Assembly (NCBI GenBank): GCA_028751875.1
Contig: CM054153.1
Span: 7,827,150-7,891,149 of the forward strand
DNA from: Rapana venosa
Lineage: Eukaryota > Mollusca > Gastropoda > Neogastropoda > Muricidae
Direction: 5' to 3'
DNA: 64,000 bases
Part shown: one piece after another, positions 20,561 through 32,781 of the stretch
Layout of the letters: every line of letters begins with the position of its first letter
Position numbering within the stretch: the stretch's first letter is position 1
Notes under the pieces: model-generated
The model's database searches: none
What the model saw: only the letters and a program-made list of their open reading frames with translations
Told to the model about the DNA's origin: nothing
Translations under genes and position numbers: made by a program

Positions 20561-23500
20561 AAACCAAACAAAACCCCAAACCCCCACCAACAACACACAA
20601 CCTCCAAAACATTAAAAAAAGATGTTAAAAAAAATGGGGGGAAAAAGCCATGAGAAAAGGGGGCGAAAAATACAAAACAAAAAACACCAAACCAAAACAA
20701 AAAACACGGCCAACATTTTGGAAGGGGGAAAGACGTTTGGGAAAATAGGAAGGGGTTTTGGGGTGAAAGCCGGGTTAGAATAAGGGGGTGGATTTTGAGT
20801 TAGTGAAGCAAATTGCCCAAGGAAAGAGGGAGGTCTTTCCCAAGGAACCAGAAAAAAGGGAAAAGGAGGCCAACATTTGTTTGAAATCTGGGTTAAACAC
20901 GTACTGCGCAAACCAAAACAAATAGGTTTTGAAAGTGACAGTTTAAAATTGGGGGGGTTTTGTGGTTGTGGGGTTTGGGTTTTCTTGGCGTTGGTTCCCC
21001 AAAGGCCCGGGGAGGTCATGGGCAGCCCTGTTCCCCCAGTAAGCTTAAACATTTGGCCTTTCCAAACTGGTTATACCCCGCTAGTTTCAAGCGCCAAAAA
21101 CATAATTTATGGTCCGAAGTGTATTGGCAAAAATGCCCCTTGGGTTTTGTGTTTGGGGTTTTTTGGTTTTTGTTTTTTTGTGTGGTGGGGAAGGGGCCGG
21201 GAAGTTTAAGCGGCCGATTTCCCTGTACTGGCACCGTAACGGAAGGCATCTCTGGTGCCCCAACACTGGGTTTTCCCCCCAGTACCCCCCGAGCTTCAGA
21301 ATGTTTCGACCAATTTCGACCTGGGAGTCCAGTGACGCAGAAGTTATTCAAACACGTGGCCCACAAATCTGGTGTGTTTAACATAAAAGTTTTTGGGTTT
21401 GGGTTGGTTTTTTCCTTTGGGGGGGAGGAAAGGGTCCTGGAAGGATTTGCGTGCCTGATTTTTTGTCTGTTGGGATCCTCCCTTCAAAAGCACAACACCT
21501 CCCCGTTAACAAACACACACCCACAACATCACCCTAAGAAGCTGACGGGTTAGGTCTGACCAATCCCTTTTCCCGGGGAGGGGAAGACTGCACCCAAAAG
21601 CCCAACATCGGGTGCCATTTTCTAGAAAGGTCTCGTGGGAAATTTTTTACAAGGGGTGGTTGTGCCGCAAAGTGGGTACAGTACTTACCTGCCTCGGGCG
21701 TGGCAGTTTTGTACATCTAACTACGAATGGTGTGCCTGAATGCACGGTTTGCTGCTTGGACCTCCCCTCTCCACCAAACACCAACCCCAACAAGAACACC
21801 CACCACACAAAAATTTCCCCAAAACCAAAAGGAAAAATTCAAAATAAGGACCCCCCTCCCTTTTTTGGGCAGGGGATAAGACTTTTAAAGAAACGAAATT
21901 CACGATGGTGAGGCTTTAAACAATTGGAACACGCTGCAACTTTTTTAAACAAAGGGGAGGGGTTGGCGTTAATTTGCCAAGAGGGGGTACCAACTCAGCG
22001 CATTCCTGGGGTGGAGCACCCCAAATAAAATGGTGGGAGCCTGAACAAAAAAGTTTTTTTTGAAAAATTTGGGGTGATGTTGTTCGGGGTCCCAGAACCC
22101 CCAATACATAAACTATGGCGCCGCTTTCAGCATCTTGCCCGGTGTACCGAAAGTGTTTTTAAAAAGGTCGGGTACGGGTAAAGTGGTGGCATGTAAATTG
22201 ACGAAAAAATCCGTATTAGGGGATTGATTGGAGGCCCTTATGCGACTTGTACCCACCACTTCTTATAGCAAAAGTTTTTTTGGGGGGCGTTTCCCACGCT
22301 TATCCAACCACCACCAAACTGCACATTCACCATTTCCTGTAAAGGGCCAAGTAAATGGGGTTTTTGGTTTGGTTCTGTTTGTTTGTTTGTGTTTGTTTTT
22401 GGGTTTTGGGGTTGTGGGCCCCTAAGTTAACTCCCCCCGGGAATATTGACATGGGGTTGGTGTGTTTGGATGTGTTGGGTGAGGGGGTGGGTGGGTGGGG
22501 GTGAATTTTTTAGGGGTGTATGAAGTGGGGAAAGAGTGGTTATGGGGAAAAAATGTGGGTACAATTTGGTGGTTTGGCGGCCACTTGTTTTTTTGTGTGT
22601 GTTAAATCCTGTTGGAGCCTTTGGAGTGGGGTGTTTACCAACCATGGAATTGGGTTATTCAAGTTGGAAGGAAAAGGGTTGTGTGGTGTGTGGGTGTGTG
22701 TGTGTGTGTGTGTGTGTGGGTGTGTGTGTGTGTGTGTGTGCGTTCTTGTGGATTGTTTTAGTATTTTAAAATTTAAAAAATTAATTTTTTAAAAAAAAGG
22801 GAAATATTAAATCAGACAATTTGGGTTTGAGTGGGTTTTGTTTCTTTGTTTTATGTTTTTTTGTGTGGTCACGGTTGGTAGACTGGAAAAGTTGTAAAAA
22901 ATTGTTGTGTGAAATTTGAAAAAGAACATTTCATGGTTGTTTTGAACATATTTTTGTATAAATGTGTCGGCGCACTTTGTTTGTTGGTGTTGTTTTAGCC
23001 TTTGTGACCTTGGTTGATTTTGTGTGTTTTATTATAAGTGAATGTGGTAATTTTGTAAGCAATTTTGAAAAGAAGGGGGTGTTTTGTGGTTTTTGTGTTT
23101 TGTTTTGTGTGTGTGTTTTCCCCCAAAGAAAGGGGAAATCTCAAGCAAATTGTATACATAAGTGTGTTACAAAAAAAATTAAAAAATAAATTTAAGAAAT
23201 AAACGTCTTTTTGACGGCATAAATTTCTGTTCTCCCCGCCGCTGGCGCTCTTTTAACCCCCGCCCACATCCCCGGGTTTTTAGTTCCCAAACCCAAAAAT
23301 TCGGGTGGGAAAACTACAGGGCCTTTTGGGGCCAACCAACCCCGGAAAAAGGCTTCACCGGGATTCCCAAAACTAACTTTCGGCGTAAACCGTCAACCCA
23401 AAACAGAACTTCCGACCAAACGGTTTGAGAGCCCCCCCGGGGGCCCCAAAGCCCCTAAAAAACCCTTGCAAATCCAACCAAAGTTTCTGACAAAAAAAGC

Positions 23501-23870
23501 CGTGTATGGAAACCGAATTGGGCCCCCATGAGACAAAAAACTACCACCAACAAGAAATTTTTTAAATTTGCATATGTCAATGAATGAGTGACAAATGATC
23601 CTTAAGTCTTCTTTAGAACTCATGTCCACCACATAAAATTTTCCGGTCTGTAAAACCGGGCAAGATGATAACATGATGTTTGCCCGGTATTGGCAACCCA
23701 ACTTCTTAAAGTGTGAACTCCTTGGTCCCATCTTCCCCATACCAAACACACCACCTGGAAGGAACCCCAGCCCAAAATTTATACAGGGACCCCCCGGGGC
23801 CCCAAAAAGGTTAAATCCCAATTCCGGTCACAATTTCACCTCTTATATTAGAACTAACGATTGAAAGACT
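20561..23870. other. Noisy zone A, no recognisable gene
   Basis: Base runs such as ggggttttt and cccaaaa dominate, and reading frames are short and unlike any family I know. A GT microsatellite is at 22693-22742. A frame near 21200-21380 has a phrase, SSDAEV, that resembles SRCR but has no supporting context. The missing second half of D7 could be hidden here. Confidence 0.6.
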
Positions 23871-26800
23871 GTAGAACAACTTGGGAATCAACACAGAATA
23901 ATACTTGTCAAAAGGGGCGAAAGGAAATTAAGCAGGAAGTTAACGCCATCACAATTGCAACAAGCCTGCTGAAAAAATAGAAAAGTCTTTCCAATGTAAT
24001 AAGACCTTTCAATTTTCAGAGCTGGAATAACAAATCCAGCACCTGCATCATTGCTATCAAGTACAGAGCCGTCTGAAATAGATTTTAAAATGATTATTAT
24101 AAATTTTCATGTAGATTGAAAATCTAACAAATGCCGAAAAAACGGGCCCATCATTTTTTTTAAGGTCACATAGTTATATCAAATTTGGCAATGTTAAGCT
24201 CCCATGGAGGAATTAACGCGAACGAAAATCGGGGAGCAACATTTTTGGATTCACACCTGATTTTTCAAACAGGTCAGATGTAAGCTCCCTATCGGAGTTA
24301 AAGAACTTATTGTTTTTGCTCTTTTGGGATAATGGGATTCAGCTTTAAATCAAGTTCGGGCATACATAGTTTTGATTTGTATGACTTCTAAAGATGTATT
24401 TAGCTGAAGCAAGCTTCATTTGTGATTCAAAAGGCACACTCCAATTTCGGCATATACACTCAGTGTCGCAGTATGAACCGGCACACCGAGTGCAAGTTTG
24501 TGGGCCCTTTGCTATCTACGCTTTGTATTTTTTTTAAATAGTAATTTGAGCCGAGAAAAAAATTTTCTTGCGCATATTTTAATTTGAACGAACCAAAGAT
24601 GTTGCAAAGGTGTAAAAGGGATGAGTATCCTGACCCCAAGGTTGCCAACTCACAATCTTCAAAAGTTTAAACTTGTTCTGGCCTTTGTTAGTATGTACTC
24701 TATATGATGATTCCAAGTCAGTTTAGATGTAAGATATACTCCAAAAATTTTACAACTTGGTGTATTCAATTGCAGATCCAAAAAAATTTAAAAAACTGGG
24801 AAAAAAATCTGGTTTATGCCCTGAATTGAAAAGCATCATATGAGTTTTTTCTAAAGAAAGGATAACCCATTTTCAAGCATGTATGCATTAATTTTATCAA
24901 GCTCAGTTTGATACATTTTTTTAATATTATTTATAATCTACGAGGGAGTGCGTTTTTTAAGATCACTTTCAACCACATGCAGATATCATCTGCGTACTGC
25001 ACCAATTCCAACATTTTTAGATAACGGCTTAGGAAGATCATAGGTCAAAATATTAAACATATTGGGGCTATAACAGATCCTTGCGGAATTCCCAGTGAAA
25101 GACCTTAAGTGAAATAGGCGCTTCCTACTTTTGTATGAATGGACCTTTCACTTAAAAATGCTTTAAAGTAATTATATATGCAACCTGAAAGCCCAATTAA
25201 TCTCAGTTTATAAAGTAGCTTGTCATGCCAGACTTGGTCGTACGCTTTTTTTACACAAAGAAAGTTGCAAGTACTTTTTGTCTTCTAGCAAACTGATGTT
25301 TAATTTGGGTCGTAATTTTAATTAGATGATCGACAGTTTGACCTGCCTTTCCTGAACCCTGCTTGAGAGACAGGCATGATTTTAAATGCTTTCACAGAAA
25401 TGATTGACCTTTTTAAGATGATACGTTCCTTTAATTTCCCTAAGTGTGATGTTAGGGCGATCGGCCTGTAGCTGTTTTTGTCTGCATTTGGTTTACCCTG
25501 TTTAATAACTGGCACAATATCGATTGTTCCACAAAGATGGCAGAGTCCCACTTAACCAACATTTTCTGAAAAAAATTGTTGTAAAAAAGTTAAGAAGTTA
25601 TCTGGAAGATGTCTAATCATTTCATTAGATACAGCATCAGACCAACAGATGTTTTCTTTGTGCCAAGGTTGAAATAGCATCTTTAATTCCTGAAGAAAAA
25701 GGGTCAGCATTTAGAAATGCGATAGATGATACTGTTAGCAGTTATTTTGGGCATTTCTATATCTTCCTATACTTTTTTTCAGTTGCCGATAAACTTTCCA
25801 CATTACTATTCTTTGCAAATAATTCTACAAAAATTTCAGCCTTTTCAAAGTTAGAGGGAAACTCATTGTCTTCTGATTTTATGGGGTATGGTGGCAAAAC
25901 TATACCATTTTTCATTTCCTTCCTTTTTTTCCAGACTTTGTTAAGATCTTTATGTCCGAATATCTGATTTACAGAAATTGGACCAATACTGCTTTTTCGC
26001 TTCTTCTATTATCCTGTTGCATTGATTCTTAGCTTTTTTCATATTGTCTTTAAATTATTTTCATTACTTTTATCTTTGAGGTAGATTTTAAAGCCTGTAT
26101 TTTCTTTTGTCGGGCAACTTCACAGGAGTCATTCCACCCATACATTACCTGAATACTTACTAGATTTCAAAGGATTACATTTTGAATGGACATGTCAGCT
26201 GCATACAAAAATTGTTTTAACAAAATTGTCGTAAGTTCTGTCTATGCTGTCTGTCAGAAAATCATCAGTGTTTATGCTGTTAGTATGTCTTTAAATTTTA
26301 ACCAGTTGGCTTTTTTATAACTATATTTTGGAATCTGTCTTGGATAATCTGTTTTTGACAGTTGCTATCTATACTTATAATAACAGGCAAAGGGTCACTT
26401 CCAAGCGATCATGGAGCTTTTCTCCACTCACAATGGGGGGCCAAGTGCAGGCGATATTAAAGATAGATCGATTGCTGTTGCTCAATGACTTGATACTCGG
26501 GTATTCTTGTAATTTTCCGTTATTTAGCAAGTAAAAGGAGAGTCCCCCAATATTTTCTAAAAAACGGTATGAGTAGTATTTTTACACTCTTTACCCCAAA
26601 ACGGAGAATGGGCATTAAAGTCACCACTATGAGCCATTTATCGTTCTGGTCCCTTAGGGCACGTAGCCATTCAGTATTTTGATTGTCAGGGCCTTTAGAC
26701 AAATACACTGAAGCAATATTTAAAGTCAGCTGTTTCATTAAACTTTATCCTGACTGCACAAGCATTAATATTTTCAGTGCCCCTTTGGAAAAGGAGACAG

Positions 26801-28735
26801 AAGCTCAACTAACTAATTTTTTCTTGAATATATAAGCAGTGTTGATTTTTCCCTTTTTTCGTCTTCTACCTGATATACAGGAGGGTAATAGTAGTTAGGA
26901 ATTTTAGGAAGTTTAACGCCGGTCTACATTTAAAGATTGGAAAAACCAAAGTTTGATAACGTTTAGAAGAGAGATGTTGTAGAAGTAAGGCAGATTTGTT
27001 GAAATCGATCGGCAATTCCACTGCATGATATCAATATTAATCTAGGATTTTTCATTTTGATATTTGTTTTTACATTTAAAAGTAAAATGATAACCCAAAA
27101 AAGATCAATTTAAAAACTAACAAACCCTAAACAAACGAAAAAAAAAAAAACCCAAGAAAAAAAAAGGAATAAAAAAAAAACAAAGAAAGTTCAAATGCAA
27201 AAACCTTCTATCGTAGCAAAAACGACAGACTAAATGTTCACTGATCCGAATTTTCTGCTAGGCCTATACTGCAAAGAAAGACTATGTCACCATCTGTAAT
27301 GAAAACCGTCTCCACTTTTGTGCCAAAAATAAACAGCTACACTGTTACCAACCAAAAATGACCTGGATATTTGACACATGGGTAAAGTTTCCCTTGGGAA
27401 AGAATCGATCATATTGGGAATGAGTGGAGAGGGATGGAAAAGAAAGAAAAGCTGGCCTCTGTTTGGTTTTTGATGGCAGAGGGTTTTTCTTCTGACTAGA
27501 GGTGGAACAAAGAGCTGTGGGAAACGATCTTTTTCCCGGGGATATTGCGGCGTCGTGCTGCCTGGGGATGGTTTTCTTCCACAGAGAGAGTGTAAATTCG
27601 TCCCAGTTCCCGGTTTAGAACACTGCTTCCTCTGGCTGAAGGATGAAGGGAATCTGTCATATACACTTTCAAATTGGTTTTAAAGGTTTTCATGACATAA
27701 AAATGAAATATTGTCAATGTGTACATCTGAGAGAAAACGTGAGCATTATATCAGCCTCTCTTCACTTTCAGCTCGGGGATGGTCATGGAGCCACTTTACT
27801 TATGACAGTAAAGCTGTAGCCCACCTCCCTTTGCACAGCCTCAACACAAGAAGCCAAAAATTTGAGCACAACATTGACATCATCGTTTTTCTTCAGATCA
27901 TTTACACCCAGATGGAGGACAACTACATCAAAATGATCTTCCGTAGTGTATCCATCTAAGACCGATAAAACATTCTTCAGTGGATGTGCTTTTTTAGTAA
28001 CAACCTGAAAGCCATAGGAGTTTCCCAGTCGATTCCCATCTATTTGCCCATTACTGAATCATGCAATATTAAAACTTTTGGGAGTTGTAAATTTGGGGAA
28101 ATTTTGTACTTGAGGCTTGAATTCCAGATTTTTGCGTTTTGTTTCTTTCATCAAAACTTTAATATGATTGATGTCATTTGATTTTCCATGGATTTTTTTG
28201 CTGTGTCAGTTTATATGGGGCATGCTTTTTGTCTTTGCTCTCTGGTTTTCTTTTCTTTATCTCTGACGTATTTTTACGTCATTGTCTTGCGGGATGGTTT
28301 TACATAGGTTTTGTTGACGTCATTTTCATCCGGTTGTTCTTTTTTAAAAACATTGCCTGTCTTGCCCCCAACATACAACTTGGGTGGAACAGCTTTTACA
28401 ACACTTGCATAAGAGAGAGCGGGGTTGACACAAGACGGGGCTTTGGGGTTGGGGGGACAGATGGAATGTCAGTTTGTGTGTCTACCGTCTTGTGTTTTGT
28501 TTCATGCCTCACCTGCAGTCACAGCAGCCATCATTGAGTAAACTGTTTCCCGTTCAGTCTCAACGTCCGGGAAGTGTGGATGAAATTGACAGCATGTCTT
28601 CCACTTCGGTCACTGTCTCATTCTGATGTTCACTGCTGTTCCTTGTTTCTGTGGGCCTGATTTTATCAATCTGTAGATCTTGCTGCTTACATGAAATCAA
28701 AATTCTAGATCTACAACTTTCTGCATTTATGTGGG
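23870..28735 (-). mobile_element. Non-LTR retrotransposon with esterase-type ORF1 (LINE-2 of this window), decayed
   Basis: Minus-strand parts in order. An ORF1 start lies near 28560-28735. An SGNH-hydrolase-like region has HDSVMG near 28060, VVLHLGVNDL near 27890-27920 and TDSLHPSARG near 27640. ORF2 probably starts at 27055 with MKNPRLILISC. The endonuclease region has IASVYLSKG and LIVV at 26600-26720. The reverse transcriptase has PVIKQGKPN and SYRPIALTSHLGKLKERI, then QAGFRKGRS near 25330-25530, and the catalytic YADD at 24985-24996. Several stops and shifts make it inactive. Esterase ORF1 is known from CR1/L2-type LINEs. The ends are approximate. Confidence 0.82.
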
Positions 28736-28741
28736 GTTTGG

Positions 28742-28956
28742 GGTGTGTGTGTGTTTGTGTGTGTGTGTGTTTGTGTGTGGGGTGCGTGTGTGTGTGTGTG
28801 TGTGCGTGCGTGTGTGCTTGTGTGTGTGTGAGTGAGTGCGTGCGTGTGTGTTGTGGTGTGTGTGTGCTGGTGTGGTGTTGTGTGGTGGGGGTGATTTTGG
28901 AGTGAGTGATTGCGTGCGGTGTTGTGTTTGGGGTGTGTGTGTGTGTAGTGAGTGCG
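28742..28956. repeat. GT-rich microsatellite
   Basis: GTGTG, GTGCG and GTGAG units at the 5' end of the LINE. Confidence 0.93.
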
Positions 28957-29019
28957 AGCGAATGAAAAAATATCGTTGGGGTTAGATTTGACTGGTGCGT
29001 CTGTTCGTTGTGTCGAATT

Positions 29020-29107
29020 GCTTCGTCATCGTCATTATCATCATCGCTGTCATCGTCATCGTCACCATTTGTAATAATCATCATCGTGAATTCATCGTCA
29101 TAATTCC

Positions 29108-29151
<44 letters not shown>

Positions 29152-29185
29152 ATCTCTCCTCTCTCTCTCCCCTCTCTCAGTCTTT
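29020..29185. repeat. (CAT)n and (CT)n tracts
   Basis: CATCGT-type units at 29028-29100, then CTCTCT to 29178, about 100 bp before the D8 acceptor. Confidence 0.88.
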
Positions 29186-29283
29186 TTTATATCCTTGAAA
29201 CCGTGTACTCTTTCACTTGAATCCTCTTCACCAGCAAAACCTTTGGCAGAGCGCTTTAATCTTCCAAGATGACCTGTGACCAG

Positions 29284-29500
29284 ATTTCCAAGTGCGGCTG
29301 GTGGGAGGCGCAGTTCGCTATGAGGGCAACGTGGAGATTGGCATCAACGGCAAGTGGGGGTCCGTGTGTGACTACCACTACGGCTGGACATCAGCCGACG
29401 CTAACGTCGTCTGCCGATCCCTGGGATACAAGGCTGGGAATCTGGTCACGGTGGGGACTTTCGGCCCGGCTGCTAATCCCCCCTTCCTCATTGATCCACG
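29284..29500 (+). CDS. SRCR domain D8, first exon
   Basis: Reads (x)FQVRLVGGAVRYEGN, VEIGINGKWGSVC, YHYGWTSADANVVCRSLGY, KAGNLVTVGTFGPAAN and PPFLIDPR. It is the most canonical SRCR N-terminal region here, with two cysteines. The acceptor is gaccag at 29283. Another AG at 29292, also in phase 1, would start at VRLVGG. The donor is gtgagg at 29501, in phase 2. The intron lies just before the third cysteine, a different place from D2-D5. Confidence 0.93.
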
Positions 29501-29509
29501 GTGAGGTGG

Positions 29510-29655
29510 TGGTGGTTGCTATTGTTAGTCTTAGTGTCAGTATCGATATCACACAGAGAATTCCGAGGGTAGTTATACGCAAGGTTTGTATTGTATCGCA
29601 TTGCATTGCATTGCGTTGCATCGTCTTGTGCTGAATAGCATTGCATTATGTTGCC
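29510..29655. repeat. Short simple-sequence stretch
   Basis: Imperfect GCATT and TTGCA pentamers near 29595-29645. The 29656-29775 stretch holds nothing recognisable. Confidence 0.5.
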
Positions 29656-29775
29656 ACAGGAGCAACGCCACCCATTTACCCCCAAAAAATTTTGTCTGGG
29701 TATAATTGTTTTCCCTGTTAGAGTGGCTTTTTCTACCAAATGTTACCAAGGAAGTATGTCTTGTTGCTTTTACGT

Positions 29776-29960
29776 GGAGTGAATGTGTATTATGTACACA
29801 GGACTTTGTTTTATCGTACTATCCAAAAGACTGGCACCCAGACCTCCACTCAAGGTGTTGTGGATGAGGAAACAGTTTGGAATTAAACAGAGGTTGAGCC
29901 TGCATCTTCTTACGTTCTGGACAGGAGCGTTACTCTGCATATATGTGTTGTTATTCTTTG
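29776..29960 (-). repeat. SINE family B, partial, minus strand
   Basis: Contains tacacaggactttg and tactatccaaaagactggc, matching 9219-9260. The B-box region is decayed. Confidence 0.6.
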
Positions 29961-30124
29961 TGTTGTAACAGGTTTGGAATGGGTTTGACGGGTACATTAT
30001 GTGGATTTGGGCAAAGGATGTGTTTAGTTACAAATATTTACCTTGTGTTTCTTTTGTGTAGCCTATTAGCAAACTAATGCTTTTGATATTCACCAATTCT
30101 CTTGCATTTCCTGTCTGTAGCATT

Positions 30125-30415
30125 TGGGACGGGATAGCTCAGTGGTCGGAGCACTCGCTTTCCCCCAGCCAACTTAAGCAGCGTCGAGCGTGGTTACCGG
30201 TTGGATGGGTGACCGTTTGCGCGCCTTGGCTTCAGTACAGTTCCCCCAGTTCACCCAGCTGTAAATGGGTACCTGCCCTCTTTAGGGTCAGGGAAGGTAA
30301 AGCAGCGAGGGAGAGGAGATGGGCGCCGCCCTCAATATACTGGCCCTAGAGAAGTGAGGTCTCTGATGCCTCGCTCCCCTACGACCTTATAGGTTATCGG
30401 ACTCCTTTACCTCCT
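30125..30415 (+). repeat. SINE-A (tRNA-5S rRNA chimeric head), copy 3
   Basis: The best-kept head: gggatagctcagtggtcgg, then taagcagcgtcgagcgtgg and ttggatgggtgacc. The body has gtaaatgggtacctgccc, aaagcagcgagggagagg and ttataggttatcgg. It lies in the intron splitting D8. Confidence 0.88.
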
Positions 30416-30654
30416 ACCTTTTAGCATTTGAGAAGTCCAATATTCACCAGTTTTTTCTCTCTATTTCATGTTTGTAACATTCAGAAATCTAAAACATTCA
30501 ATATGCACAGATCGTCTTCTTGTGTGTAACATTTTAGGAATGAAAAGCATTTACTATGCACCATGCCTCTCTGCATTTTGCATCTCCATATCCATGGCCA
30601 TTGTCGATAACCTATTCATGACAGGTTGGTGTAGGTGGCTGCTTTTTCTACTAG

Positions 30655-30724
30655 GCGTTGTGTGGGGGGTTGTGTGTGGTGTGTGTGTGTTGTGTGTTGT
30701 GTGTGTGTGCGTGTGCGCGCGCGC
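30655..30724. repeat. (GT)n/(GC)n microsatellite at the D8 acceptor
   Basis: GT runs ending in GCGCGCGC directly before the cag acceptor, so there is no normal pyrimidine tract. Confidence 0.93.
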
Positions 30725-30726
30725 AG

Positions 30727-30845
30727 GTGTTCGGGCTCTGAAGCCAACATCACGTCGTGTGACATGACCTACTTCAACTTGTCACTGCCTATTGGTTTCT
30801 GGAGCTGCAACGCTACTCCAGCATCCGTCATGTGCATTGGAGAAA
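30727..30845 (+). CDS. SRCR domain D8, second exon
   Basis: Reads (R)CSGSEANITSC, MTYFNLSLPIGF, WSCNATPASVMC and IGE. It has four cysteines, completing six, and N-I-T, N-L-S and N-A-T sequons. The first codon is split (cg + g = Arg), giving LIDPRCSGSE across the junction, the expected motif. The acceptor is gcgcag at 30726 and the donor gtgagt at 30846, in phase 1. Confidence 0.93.
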
Positions 30846-30989
30846 GTGAGTGGCTTACTAATACATGTACATACATAGCTACAGGCTAACTGATGGGCGT
30901 GAGTGCGCGCGGGCGTGCATGCGTAAATAATAAATTTATATATGTCTTTTCCAATCAATGGTTCTTGCAACATTGCATTCCTACATTGG

Positions 30990-31092
30990 TGTGTGTGTGT
31001 GTTGTGTGTGTGTGTGGTGTGTGTGTGTGTGTGTGTGTGCTGCGTACCCCGTGCGTGTGTGTGCGCGCCTGGGTTTGTATGTATGTGTGTAC
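30990..31092. repeat. GT-rich microsatellite
   Basis: GTGTG with TGCGT interruptions. The rest of the intron to 31720 is unique sequence with nothing I recognise. Confidence 0.9.
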
Positions 31093-31720
31093 TGTGTGAT
31101 ATTTTTAAAAGCTATCTTGGAATGTTCATAACAATTTGAAATGTATTTTTCTTGTTTCTTTTGAGATAATTATACGTATCAATGTGCCTGTCAGTATTGT
31201 AATTGCCCATCATGGGATGATTAAAGTGTTTTTGACTTGACTTGGCTTAATTCCTTCATTGGTTCATTTTGTCTTTAACAAAAAAAAGTATCGTGGTATA
31301 CTGGTTACAGAAACATGGTTACAGAAACAGTGTGCATTTGGGGCAGTTATAGAGCTTACATTTGTGACATCTACATTCTTATGTTGTGTATAGTATAGCA
31401 CATTCAATCACGTCAGATTTGTTTGCATGAAACTCCGGATGCTCTCCCCAGGGAGAATGCGTCGCCACAACTTAAGCACTGCCTAGCTTATCTTTTTCTC
31501 GTCTGCATAGATCTTTCTTTCCTTACAGGCACATTTGACTTTCTTTTCAAGCAAAAGTCAGAATAGAGCACATTAGGAGGTTGCGGCACAGTTGCTGAAC
31601 GATATGCATGCACACATCAATTTTCGTTGATTCTGATGGTATGAAGACTTCAGTTCTGTGATGAGAAGAACAGGTGCAAAAGCCGAGTGGCTATGCTGTA
31701 TTCTGTAACTTATGTTGCAG

Positions 31721-32041
31721 CTAAACTGCAGCCCAACAAGTCCTACGGAGCTGTGGAGATGATGGTGAACAACAACACCAGCAGCTTTGGCCTGGTGTGT
31801 GCCGACGGCTTCGGCCCAGCAGAGGCCTCAGTCACCTGCAGAGACCTGGGGTACCCCTACGGCCTTCAGATGTCAGGCTCTGCCTTCGGCTACTTCTGGT
31901 CCCCGAGCATTCGGAGAACCAACCTGAAGTGCACAGGCAATGAACCGGTGCTCAAAGACTGCACTTACAGTGAAAGCATGGATTACTGCCCTTCCAACAA
32001 GTACGCCTCCGTCGTCTGCTCGAAATCTTCACCCAGTGCAG
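31721..32041 (+). CDS. SRCR domain D9, single exon
   Basis: Reads (T)KLQPNKSYGAVEMMV, NNNTSSFGLVCADGFG, PAEASVTCRDLGYPYG, RRTNLKCTGNEPVLKDC, DYCPSNKYASVVC and a SKSSPSAG linker. It has six cysteines and overlapping N-N-T and N-T-S sequons. The acceptor is tgttgcag at 31720 and the donor gtaagg at 32042. Both borders are phase 1. Confidence 0.95.
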
Positions 32042-32065
32042 GTAAGGGATGTGGGAATGTGTGGA

Positions 32066-32220
32066 CTTGTTGTTGTTGTTGTTGTTGTCGTTGGGAGTTC
32101 CCCAGTTTAACACCTTTAAGCTCGCCCAGAAAATGCGCTCTGTCTCAGTCCTCGCAATTGGGAGTCACAGTGATGTGAAGAGCACGGGTTTGAGTTTCTT
32201 TGTCAGTCGTAAGTTTTGGA
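32066..32220 (+). repeat. Repeat E copy with (GTT)n head
   Basis: (TTG)n, then tgggagttccccagtttaac and ctcgcccagaaaatgcgctc. It begins only 25 bp after the D9 donor. Confidence 0.7.
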
Positions 32221-32454
32221 CAGGATGTTTGGATGCTAATACCTGCCACTCTGTTTGTTGGTTTTGTGGGGTGTTTGTGGGGTTGTGTGTGTGGGGGGGT
32301 GTTGTGGTGGGGGGGCGTGCGTAAACATGTATGTGCACCCCCTCCCCAACACATAATATATATCATATTTAGTATATAAACACAAACATGTTTTAAAACC
32401 TGTCACACTCATGAGTTTGTTTTTTGTTTGGTTTTTTTACCCGTACACTTCCAG

Positions 32455-32781
32455 GCTATGGCGCAGCCGTGGACACAATTCTGAACTACAAGTACGGGCC
32501 CGCTAAAGTGCAGCACATGGACTACTGGGGCTACATCTGCGCCAACAACTTCAATGACAAGGATGCTGCCGTGGTCTGTCGAGAATCCGGCTACGCAGGG
32601 GGCATAGCCTACAACTACTACAGCTACAGCTGGGGCCAGATCAACAAAATCCGCTGGCTGAAGGACATCGGGTGCTCTGGAAGCGAGTCTTACCTGGCCC
32701 GGTGCCCCAAACTGGCCTGGGGTAACATCACGGGGTGTAGTTCTTACGGGTACGCTGCTGTCTTCTGCTATGAGACCACAG
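32455..32781 (+). CDS. SRCR domain D10, single exon
   Basis: Reads (G)YGAAVDTILNYKYGPA, KVQHMDYWGYIC, FNDKDAAVVCRESGYAGG, KDIGCSGSESYLARC, NITGCSSYGYAAVFC and YETT. It has six cysteines and an N-I-T sequon. It is unusually rich in Tyr around NYYSYSWG. The acceptor is cttccag at 32454 and the donor gtgagc at 32782. Both borders are phase 1. Confidence 0.95.

Noticed and set aside
21200..21390. Possible SRCR half in noisy zone A (phrase SSDAEV)
   Set aside because: No conserved cysteine spacing, no RVEV or CR-LG motif in order, and no matching splice sites.
28560..29153. 197-codon minus frame as a host gene
   Set aside because: Its C-terminal part belongs to LINE ORF1 and the rest is a GT/CA microsatellite translation.
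30140..30230. Possible 5S rRNA gene
   Set aside because: Only the internal promoter part matches; the ends of 5S rRNA are absent and three copies share the same SINE body.
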